A DNA stretch of 64,000 nucleotides from Pegea sp. RAD2-039 (lineage: Eukaryota; Chordata; Thaliacea; Salpida; Salpidae), in the NCBI GenBank assembly GCA_034620365.1, contig JAQGEQ010000043.1, positions 1,302,001-1,366,000 of the forward strand, given 5' to 3'. Below, piece by piece: positions 14,401-26,400 of this stretch. A program made the position numbers and the translations under genes. Under the pieces are notes generated by a model. That model was given only the letters and a program-made list of their open reading frames with translations, was not told the DNA's origin and made no database searches. The stretch's first letter is position 1, and each line of letters opens with the position of its first letter.

Positions 14401-17400
14401 CATTAATGATTCATGTTCCAATGATAATCGGATTTTGAAATTGCCTTAAACGTTTTTTCGTCACTATTACCCAATGAGCTTGTCCCAAAAACTGGCCGAT
14501 TGAAATTTTTATTTTTTCTTTGTCAACTATCGCTTCATAATTTGACACTGCTAGAAGCCACAGCGTGAAATTTAACGATTTCATTCCACCTCAATAAGAT
14601 CTAACTCTTCTCTTACCTGACACCTGTTGAAAATAAAATCTACTTGGTAAGCAAAAAGTTTAACTCTTCGCTGTCGATTTTGTTACGTATATCAAATCTG
14701 TTGCTGCAGGTTAAAACATTTCACCCGACTGTCTTTGCTTGAATACGTTTAATGATTCTTAAAGTAAATTAGAAAAGGGTTTCTTGACTCGACGACTGAA
14801 ATAAATCATTAAAAATAGAAAAGCTCGATGAAGTGAATAATGAACGAACTTAATTGACTTCTATAAAAAATAACTTAATTCATTTATAAATTTTACATAA
14901 ATGCACTAAAATGTTTTTAAATAACTTCAATTTTCAGTGAAATAAGTCCATGAAAGATGAAAGTTTAGTGCTTTAAAAATAACTTAATTTTCATTTGTTC
15001 ACTAATGTATGATATGTACATATTTGATTCAAAGTTGTTAAAATATTTATGAATGCTGCGTGATAACCGTAGCACAATTTATCGTTGAAAAGCTAAAATC
15101 CTTTTAACTCTATAACATCATTCATAAGTAATTCAAATAGCCATGGCATAAAACAATTGACAATTTATAAACTAAAATTAACTTTAAGCCATCAAATAAT
15201 CACTTTATTTATTGAATATAAGTAAACTAGTCAATAGCATTGAGATTGATAGAGCATAAGCACAAATAGAATTTACTACTAGTGAGCCATTTACTAAAGG
15301 TGCGTTGAACAGCTGCACTATCTGCTTTAGTTAGACCATAAAGAAGAAAAAACAAATAATTTGTTCAACACTTTTTCAGGCCTTGCGATAAGCCTAAGGT
15401 GAGATGATGATGACAACATGGTTAAGTTCAAATAGACGTCAGTGTAAAGACATAAAACTAAGCTGCTTGTCTTAGTAAGCAGCTACTATACAACTAACAC
15501 CAGGCTGACTTGTGATATATTTTCGCTTTACTTAGAGAAGTATTAGAAGCAAGATAAAAGACTTTCTTTTGTTATTTATGCTATAGTAGGCAAAGTCTGC
15601 TAGAGGTAAGCGTCATTGTGTTTACTACAATCCAGTAAAGATGTTTTTGATTCTTTACGATTACAGTCATTGGTTTAGCTGTTCACGAATACTTTTATTG
15701 TTTGCCATTAATATTAAGCATACCTTGAACTTGCTGAACGTTTTGTTTCAAGTCATAAACAACGGATGAAGTATAATATAACTTGTATCGTAGTAAAAAT
15801 AGCTTTGCAATTGTATTATAGGCCGATGCAAAGTCAGAGGGGTTTATTTACATAAAGTTTCCATTTTTAAAGTTATGCTTTATTATGGCTATTGTATTAA
15901 AAGTATGTATACTAGAATGATTTATTACCTCCTTCAATCTAATTCTGAAAAATAAAAATATTAGTTATTTTTTATGCATGATTAAGCTAAGCTGAAATAT
16001 AGATGAATGAATGATTGTAAACTGTTCAATTAAAGTTTGATGATTAAATTTCACTTAATATCTTTTAAAAGTAATCAATCTTTTTTATATTTTCAGCTAT
16101 TAATCAATTTAATATCTATAAAGTTCAAGTTTTCAATAAATTCAGTTCCAAAACTTAAATTTAAAATTGAAACATTGTAATTGGTTGCACAACTTAAACA
16201 GTTCAAAGCTTCATCGAGATTAATGCTTTGTTGTGATTGTTATGCTAATACAGTTGACGATGAGTGCAAAACAACACAGAAAAAGTTTTTGTTAATCTGC
16301 CAGTTGACTTGCAGAACTAACAACAGTTTCGGCAGATACAATTCAGTTTTCTCCATAGCAATCGATGTAGACTTTCAACTACTTATCAACAGCCTTCACT
16401 CAGATATCTTGAGCTAGGGCAAAATATCAGATCAACAACAATAAACGATCTTATAAATTGAAAAATTGAAGAAAACTTTATCATTTCACCTGATTTACCT
16501 TCGGCAATGGTGAATAGTTTTACGGCTTTTTGATTGCACCATCGGTACTCAATGAAGCATGAAATTAGGCGCGTGTCTAGGATAGGCGGCAAATCTACTT
16601 TTATCTCGTAGTGGCTTTGCACTATTCAATCCAGTTGTAACGGGGGCTACGCTAATTTCATTCTTTTGCCTAACTTTACGCTTGTCTGTCTCATCTAGCC
16701 ACCGGCCTCTGAGGCGGTCGTAAACTTTTTTGGGCTTTGCTTTGAGCTGCCGCCCCCGTCAGAATATAACAGCCTTCGCCAGTTTGTTATAGGGGACGAA
16801 GTAATTAAGTCGAAATTGAATTAGAGCCAAAAACGAACCAATATTTACTCGTTTAAGGTATGAATGTCCAAGTGGCTATTTTGTTTACAGATAAATTATT
16901 GTGAAATACACTTACAGATTATTGTAAGAAATTTATTCAGTTTTTAATATAATTCTATAAAAGTTATTTTCTCTTATTGAACTCATTCTTAATCGAATAA
17001 AACTCGCCATTTTGTTTTTAAAATAGCGATGAGTAATTTGGATATCATTAATGAATAAAGTATAAGAGAACTTATTTCAAGCGCCTGAAATTACTTCGTG
17101 CAGTGTTTATGAACGATACCACGTGACAACAAAACCAAAGTTTCGAAGCATGTTAAATGCTGTAGAAAAGCAGCATACACATCATGACGTTTTTACTTTG
17201 ATAAAAGTTTTTTGAGCAAACAAATTATTAAGTTATCTTTAAACTCAATTGTTCTTTTATGTTTTAAAAAACTAAGAAGGCCAAATTATATTAGTACCGT
17301 TTGTACGTTTCTTGGTGCTTGTTTTGGGAATACTGCGCTTGAATACTTGTCATGGTTTCGAAAAGTTTTTTTCCGAAAGTTATTTTTTTAAAACCTTAAA

Positions 17401-20400
17401 TAATTACCTGCAGTTTCCCACTAAATTACAAATTTATAATCAACTTCTTAATTTGATTTTTATTAATTATTCTAATGATTATTTAACTAAGCTTTAAAAT
17501 TAAACCTATTCACTTTTGAGGTTTTATCCTTGAGATAGTAAAATTTTTAATCACATTAATATTGTAAGATCAATACCAGATGATAAAATTTTATTTTCAC
17601 CGATACTTGATCAATATTCTTGAATATATTTTTGTACTACTGTTATACTTGATGTATTAGAATGTGCTATTTAAGCAGATGAGTTTTTAGGACGTTTAGT
17701 TACCAAATATAAAGGCTTGATTTATTAGTGGAAGTATCACATGAAGCCTATCACTTTTCTACAATTGTCTAAAGGGCAAGTGATAGAACTTATTGCGCAT
17801 TATATATCGTTATATAAAACCAAATCAAAGAATTCAATAAAATGTAAAAACTAAAATTAATTGACAGTTCTTGTCCATAAAACGTAAAAATTACATCCAT
17901 TACTTCAGACAACAAAACAAATCTAAATAAGTTTTTTGTGTGACATTTCCCTTCAAATTAATTTAAGTTCATTAATCAGTAAAATCGTTCAGCAATTTTC
18001 TCAGATTTTACTTTTATGATTATATATGAAAATTTTGTTGTTGATAGCTGTAATTATGATCTCCTATCATTGGCACGCTTATGCTACAACTGTATATTAT
18101 AAAATATTCATCGGTATATTTGCCAAAAAGACTAATATTAATTGCTCTTTTTGTTCAGAGGGTAGTTCCAAAGTTATTTCTGATTACTTTTGTAAGCTGC
18201 TAAATTACATTTATCGAATTTTGTTGAATATTTCAGTTTTACTGCTGAAACCGCTGATTGGTTCAAATGAGTGCGGTACCTTGTTGATATTTACAAATAA
18301 TTGAAGAGAAAATGTATATTTTTAAGATTAGATAATATAAGCATCTATAATTGTTGTTTAAGTATAAAGTTAAATAAATTAAACAAGTAAAATATTTTCA
18401 AAGATTTTTATAAAACTAATGCATATATTTATTGATTTATAGCATATTAAAAAAAATTTAGGCTCGTTCAAATAAAAATTATGTACAATTTTATTACTGA
18501 CTTATATAAAAGTTATTTTGAAAAGATAAACAACACAAAATTAAATAGTTTTATTTTGAAAGTAATCGGTACTTAAATAACAATTGCACCAAGTTCTTAA
18601 GAATGTTTACCATTTATTTATTACTCTATTATAATAAAAGTTTAAATATTTTAGGTATGCTCAAAACATGACTTCATTTTGAATATTAGATCTATAATTA
18701 AGAATACAAAATAGTTTGATAAGGGTCAATGACTATATCTAATTTATAGACAAAAATGTGGCATTGTTTTCAAATTTATATCAAATAAATTTTTAGTAAT
18801 CTTTCTTTCACCTATATACTTGTTAGAAAAGCGATTTTAGTGAAGGATTTTCAACATATTTATTGCTTGTATCGAAAATGAGCTTGATTATTACATTGAA
18901 TTTGTAGAATTTAAACAATCTAGTTCATACGCAATTCAAGGTGTTCGGTTGTCTGTGAGTTACAAAATTTTAAATATTGTAACATTTGTTTTTAAGGTTA
19001 AAAGGAATAAAAAAAATTTGAAATTTTTTGAATTAGTAAACTTAATCATTTAAAAAAATATATTTTTTTAATTACTACTTCTTTACAGTTATCAAAAATG
19101 GTGTATGATTACAAACTTATCGAGATTTCCGCTGCTACTTTTATATAGGAGCTAGTAAATCCTCTTCACATGTTTACCGTGATACAGATTTCGAATTTAT
19201 CATTCATTTGTCAGCAAGTGTTATTTTGCTAATTTTCCAACAAAAATCATTTGAAAATAAATAGTAATATTTTGGGATTCAACAACAAGATCAAGAAACG
19301 AGCCAAAAAATACAACAAAAGAGTTTCACAGCGATGAATATGATAGATTGAATGAAGAAAGTGGCATGTGCACTAACTATGGATATTCCTATTTCAAAAT
19401 TTATTAGCAAAAAAAAAATTCGCATTGAAATACTCTCAATTTTTAATCATTTTTTTCTATATAATTGCTGTCAGTAGAAAGAAGTTTCGTATTAAGTAAA
19501 CATACTTGACAGTTGCAGCCAATGAATCGGCACTAAACGCATTGAAGCGTACATGAGCTACTAGCAGAGAGAAAACTCAATTCGAAAAATTGCCTCCCAA
19601 AACCCCTCCTTCTGATTTTCATTCCTGCTGCTGGCTTGTCGTGAAATATTTCTGCGCTGTTTTGACGAAAAACGAACATTCCAGCAGCCAACTACTAGTT
19701 AGGTTCAAGCCTCGGCCCAATAAAGTCTTCGCTTTCTTCGTATTCATATGCTAGCGACAACAAAGCAAAAAAAAAGGAAAATTGAGCATCATGACGATAG
19801 TAAATCAATCTAGAGACAGACAGAGCTCAGTTTCTTACTGTGCTGCTGTCCGAGTTGTTCGTGAGACTTGAACAAAAGCTTTGTGAGAATAGCTTCTATA
19901 TGGAATGAAATTTTCGCTATAAACTCACTAAACTAGTGCACAGAGTCGACCACAGTCGGCTGACGAAGATTGGGAATTTAATCGTAAAAACTTACTCTCA
20001 TACGGTACCAGTGCCAGTATGATGGAAAAGAACTTGAATTATATCGACACATAAAAAATCGGTTTTTGTTTAGGCCATTTGGACGTGAATCGCATTGACA
20101 GCTCTTCGACTCAGTAGTAACTTCTCATAAGGGTACAGCTATTCACAGCTTTATAAGAGCAAGTACTCTCAATTTGATTTACTTTGTAAGAAAAAAAAGA
20201 CGTTTCTTCAGTTAGGTATAGAATAGCTTTTTAAAAATCGAATAATTTAACTAAAAGAACTTATATTTAGGCGAGAAGACTTCATCAATTTTCGTCAATT
20301 ATATTATTTGATAATATAGATAACTATTTTATATTTAACCTTTAATTATTTTACGTACATTTTTTAAAGCTCCATTTTTAAACAAAAGAATGCAATGACT

Positions 20401-23400
20401 TTTGAAACATTTTAATAGCTAATAAACTGGCATTAATTTGATTTGGTTTAATTAATTATAATTGAAAGCTTTAAACATTTGTGTTTCTTTAAAGAGCAAT
20501 TTATGATTCTAAACCATAAATGTCATTTAAGCTAAATAATGTTTTGTTGACCGTAAAAATATTAAGATTAATACAAATTAATTAAGTAAATGAGGAAAAT
20601 GTTTCAATACACAAAAACATCTTGATTTAAAGATATTTGCAAAATCGCTGGATAATACAGAGTATAAAGTTTACAAATAATTTGATAATCTGTAATCCAT
20701 TTGATATTTTTAACACAAAACAAGTCTCATAACAAACTCATTTTTGTGTTGAAAATCTTAAAATGTTTGCATTACATTGAAGTTTTCTATTCATGTTTAT
20801 AAGTCTTCGCGCTTTCATCTTTAAGTTGTGAAAGATAGGTGCTTGTCACGTCTCCGGAATTCGACTGAAATCTTGTAACACGATATTAAGTGGATGATAA
20901 GTTGGTTATATACGATTAATGGCAATTCATTCATTGCCAAACTTGCTCTCCTAACCTTTACTTATAAAAAATGTTGAAATTACAAACACATTTTTGAAGC
21001 TGGTTTAAAAATCACGTTTATTCTAAACTACATGTGACAAACTTACCAATTCATTTTTAAAGTTGAGTCTTATCATACTAAAAATTATAATTTTTTAAAG
21101 AGAAAATTTAAGATTGTTTAGCTTATTTCTTTGAAAATTGACTTCACGAACTTATTCAAAGGCAATAGTTTTTCAAAATCTTTCATTTCAGCCAATTACT
21201 GCTTTAAATAAGTTATTCACAAAAAATAGTTTATATTATTTTTAGAACTTTTACGGTAAATTTTAAATGAGTTTTCTGAAAGTTGTCAAAACTAAAATAG
21301 GAAATGTTTTGATAATTAAAATTTTAGTAGAGATGTTAACATTTCAATATATATAAGATCAATTGTTTTAGTTTTGGAGTCAAACAGCTAGAGGCACTCT
21401 AATGATTAAGATGTATATGATTTGCATAAAATGTTCACTAATCTTCCTAAATTTTGATCGAAGAGTCAAAGAAATATTTTACTTTTTTAATAGAGCAGTT
21501 TATTGCTTATTAAAATTTGTATGAATAAAATTAAAATATCTATCGGCCGACTATCAATTTATAACCAGTTATCATGTTGCAAGCCACTTCAAATCAAACT
21601 TGTTTACCAAACTTTTATATATAAAAAAACGGAAAGACTTAAGTGATAAGTTAAAGTGGCAAATTTGCGATAGAATGAGAAACTTGTTTCTGTTGGTTTT
21701 CAAACAAACAACTGCAGATTGTGAAAAAAAATGGAAATGGGAGAGATAAAAAAACGTGATATACTTGCGTTTGCACTGGCATTTCACATTCTTCTGTTAA
21801 CTTCATTTAAAGTCTTTTGCTTTTCCTTACCGCATGGCGGATGTCGACGGCACGCTTTGAACACAGCCAACAACGAAATCTTAGACTAGTTTAATCGTTA
21901 GCATGTATATATGAGTTTTATTAACACTCGTAGTTGAAACCGACACTTTCATTGATATCTCGCAGACTTTACTACTTTAAGTATTCTTTTTTTTCTTTTT
22001 ATCTTTTTTTGTTCGAAACATAAAAATCGTTTAGTGTAGAATAAGTTGAGATATACAAAATACTGTGCAGTTGTCAGCAGTATTAGGTGCAAAGCTCTAG
22101 ATACTTTTGTATTAGCAATCAGAGCTTTTATGCGGTTTTAGTCTTAAGTCGGAAAAGTAACCTTAGTTGAACCGACAAACATTGAATAAAGTTTTCAAAA
22201 GAAGTTTATTTTTTTTTTGCAGTTTCAGACTTGCAACAGTAATTTCAATAATGGAAGTTCAATTACATTTTTAAGATTTAATAAATTTAAAGCAGCTTCT
22301 TACTACTGTATAATGTTTTTATTACAGGTTATTCAGCAGTCAATTGCAGTTATATATAGTACTCTGATCTATACGATTGATTTTCGTAAAATTCTACTAG
22401 AGTTGTAGGTAGGTGATAATTCAAGTGAGATTTAGTTGGAAAGTGAACTAGCTCTTTTTCAAAGTATTTAATCTTTTATACGGCAAAAGTTTTACAAGTT
22501 ATAATTTTTTGAACAGGAAAATATTTTGAGTCATAACCAAATACCTGAGCTGACTGACTTTTTCAGTAATGATATAATATAAGTTAGTTTGAAGATTACT
22601 GCAACAACGCAGAAAATAAACAATTTTATTTGATATTTAAAAAAAAACTTGGAAAAAATTTCAGTAGCCCGAAAATTTCAAAAATCTCACTATTCATCTA
22701 TGGTAGTGACTTTGCACTTTTACCTGAATTTATCAAACAAAGGATTTGATAAATAGTATTATTGAAATACTTTCAAAAAGTAGTACAACTTTGAGTTTTA
22801 GCTTCTTAATTTAGTAAAAAAAAGTTGAAATAACTTTATCATTATTCAATAAACTGCATTTAATGTGCTTGATTTAACCGGACCTTAAGTAAAAATTAAA
22901 TACGGATGAAACTAAAAACGATAAGATAAGATTCCTGGATTTTATCCAATTATCGAATTGAAGATTTACAAATTTATTTCTTTTGTTAAATTTTGGTCTG
23001 CTTTCCTAATCACAATTTTCCCGCAACTTTAATTGACTATTTTCTATAAATAAAAGCCAAATGTTAGATCAGCCATAAATTCTATTTTAGCTTATAATCT
23101 TTTTATTGATAACTATGGCTCACTTGAAAGTCTAGTAAATGAAATTTAATAGATAATTTGATTTAAGTAGTCCCAGTTGTTGAGTTCTGGTTAAACTTAC
23201 TTTTTAACATGATTTCTTACCGTGTCTTTGGTGTTGTTTGCAAAATGTCATGCCCTTAATAAATTGTGTTTAAGGATAGTGTGAACAAATTAACTTTATT
23301 GTGCTAAACCTTTAATCGAAAATGAAGTGAACAACTAATCATTTTTTTAAACTTTTTCACTTGCCAGCTGCCTTAAAACAATCTCAAATAATGTCTATAA

Positions 23401-26400
23401 ATATTGTCAACTGCATAAAGACAAAACAAAATATTAATAATTAAAAAGATTTTAGTAGATAAAACAAAGTTTTTACGCTGAACTGTTTAAGAATGTGATC
23501 TCAATGTTTTTAATATAAGCAGACTTTGAGAAGTAATAAGGTTTTATTCTAGTCTTAATCATTTAGTTTATTTAAGATAGTTCACTTATTTTTAAAGACA
23601 AAGTAAAAGCCTGATCACCTGATTTGATTTATCGTAAGGCTCTGTAAAAGTAGACGATAAAACTGTAAATGGAGGCAACAGTGCAAAATCTGACACAGTT
23701 TTTAATTGAAACAACCCTTAGCTTCGATTATCTCTAATAACCGTTTCAAATTTCCATTATATAAATGTCCGACCGCAAAGGACAATGTTTTATACATCTT
23801 ATAAAGAAGCTTGTTAATTGCCTATTTCAGCAGAAGTATTTGGATGGTGATGATTAAGTCTCATATGTCAGTGCTTTACCTTAAATACTAATTAAACATT
23901 TATAAATTAGGAAACATTTACAAAAATGTTTTGTTTTATATTTCAACTATTCACATAGAGTGCTTATATTTAGTAAGATGCAATTACAAAAAATTGTATA
24001 ATAATATTCTAAAAAATAATAGATAATGCACAGCAGCTCAAAAGGATAATTACTGTTCAGTTGGCAAGTAGCAATCTTTGCCAAATGTGATCAAATATAC
24101 ACATCAGCAACTAAATGTTAGTGCTAATTAATGCGACGCCGTTATGTGATAACAGCTTACTTAATACGGCAATTAACTCGATTCAATAGATTCGTAAATA
24201 GTTTAATCTTCAATTAAGTTAAACAGAAAGCAGATTTTGGCATTGAAACCTTGTTTCTTAGTCAAGTCTAATTCAAGCCACAATTGGTTCACGAAATATG
24301 ATCGAATTCTTTACAGTAGTTTCTACTAGCTGTTCTACTTCAATCGTAGCTTCATCATTTTATTTATATAATTTAGCAACAAAAATAGCTTTTGATATTT
24401 GTTAATTAATATGATTTACATGTCAGCCACATATATAATTTTTGTACTGTAAAATATAAATTTAACTTCTATTCTATTATATAATAAGTTTATTTTTGAT
24501 TATTTAAGTAAAATGGTAATTAAACTTATAATTTAAAGAAAAGTTATTAAAAAAAAAACCTTACAAAAATATATTTTCTAATTTTATGAGTTATAAGACT
24601 TTTAAGAAATAAACTTTAAACGTGAAAGTCATCAGACTAAAGAACCGTTGATTTTACAATTATTGAAATAATCTCATTGTAGCTAAAATTTCAGGAATAT
24701 TTAAGTCTCTTTCTAAGCCAGAGATTTTGTTAAACGGATGATGTGTGATTGTCGACAATTTCATTACAGAATTTTTATAAAATAAAAGTGATAAAAGCTT
24801 TTTCAGTTATCAGTTGTTGCTTGTAAGTTTTTTTTTCAAACTATAGTCATGAGTGCACTGCCCCAAAATTACCCTCCACCCTCCTTGCCATTATCATGCA
24901 GTCCTTTTATGTCTGCATCCGCAGTATCCGGGAATACAGTCACCAACATAGGAAGTGGAAATATATCCCATGACCATGTCACAACTAGCAACCAGCTCGA
25001 TTTTTCACGTAATGTACAGTCGTCAGTTGGTCAGGTTGACGGAATGAATTCAATGCCAATACGTATGGTCCGCAAAAGCTCTCAACATCGTTTTTCACCC
25101 ACTGCAGTAACTGCCAACAGTTCTTCTACTGGTCAATCCCCTGTCAATGTTGATGGAAACTCACAGTTAGCTTCATCAAATGTCACCTTGACCAACAACA
25201 TAACCATAGATCCGAAAGATGACGACAAAAGAACAGAAACAATGTCTTTCGACCAAATTAACTTTACTCAGACAGCTAATGATGTTGGGACTCCCTCAAA
25301 CAATTACAATAAAAATGACACTAGCAAAGAATTGTGGCGACCTAATACATCTGAAAACGTATTTTTTAATTATTCGTCAGACACATATGAGCGGGAACCA
25401 ATAACCGCTGTTTCCGAAAACTTGCCACTTCACAATAACTGTAATTTGATGTACGAGCCACTTAAGTCTACGGTACTTAAACCCGGTGCCGGAAACTTTT
25501 CTAGTGCACTTAATAATTCTACATCTGTTTCTGGTGCAACTGAAATGATGTCTTGTGTTACTGGCGTTGTGCAGGACGAATTTCATCCCTTCATCGAAGC
25601 CCTGATGCCCCATGTCAAGAGCTTTGCTTACACGTGGTTCAACTTGCAAGCCCGAAAACGCAAATATTTCAAAAAGCACGAAAAACGAATGAGTCCTAAT
25701 GAAGAGCGAGCAGCTAAAGATGAACTTTTGCGCGAAAAAAGTGAAGTTAAACAAAAATGGGCTTCACGACTTTTGGCCAAGTTACGAAAGGACATCCGAC
25801 CTGAATGCCGTGAAGATTTTGTCCTTTCAGTAACTGGAAAGAAACCAGCCTGTTGTGTTCTTTCTAATCCTGATCAAAAAGGCAAAATTCGAAGAATAGA
25901 TTGTTTACGACAAGCTGATAAGGTTAGTTTCATTTCGATTTCGTTTTGATGTTTATTACTAGCTTAAAATTTAATGGACTCGTTGTAATGTGTGGTGCAC
26001 TGAAGTATGTTGCCGATGTGTACTAAAACGTATTTTGATGAGATTCAAGTTTACAAATAAATTTTTAACTTGGCATTTAAATCAATTATTCTATTCTAAC
26101 TACAGTTTGGCATGCTTTCAATACTTTGTTTACTGAGTATTTACGCATTGCTATTAGTATCAGCAGAATATTTATAATAGTTCTATCTATCCTTTCAGTT
26201 TCTATTAATTCCATCAGAAAACTCTGTAAGGCTTCAATATTACAAACATTATGTTAAAACACTTTGAAGTAAAATATTAAAGTAATTATTTTTGACCCGC
26301 TTAAATTATTAATTGATAACAACCGAAGCTTCACTTACTGTCAATATAGTGATTTAAAATTTATTTTACTCATTAAACACTAGAATTAGCTTGTGAGACT

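Larger units (their letters stand above)
5871..24846 (+). other. NFI intron 1 (about 19 kb)
   Basis: Most of this intron is AT-rich with no recognisable coding sequence. Exceptions are three GC-rich islands (about 16560-16860, 19500-20190, 21815-21900) and a possible nested small secreted-protein gene (18026-18304), all listed separately. The donor is GTAAAT and the acceptor TATAG. Long first introns holding enhancers and alternative promoters are typical of developmental transcription-factor genes. The intron limits depend on the exon 1 join being right. Confidence 0.65.

Noticed and set aside
16181-16417. Cysteine-rich open frame ([15 protein letters not shown])
   Set aside because: It has no signal peptide or suitable start and opens from a TTG. 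Composition matches the background.
19710-19725. GGTTCAAGCCT, resembling a tRNA B box
   Set aside because: No A box, no foldable cloverleaf around it, and mismatches at key B-box positions.
22217-22408. Open frame after a strong polypyrimidine tract and CAG, possible extra NFI exon
   Set aside because: The translation ([17 protein letters not shown]) resembles nothing in NFI, and no single phase choice is compelling. Treated as a chance splice-like site.
24823-24846. GTAAGT...TATAG, a 24-nt intron-like stretch before NFI exon 2
   Set aside because: Too short for an animal spliceosomal intron. More likely the polypyrimidine tract of the long first intron.
25377-25754. Minus-strand 125-codon open frame
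   Set aside because: Antisense shadow of the NFI DNA-binding exon.
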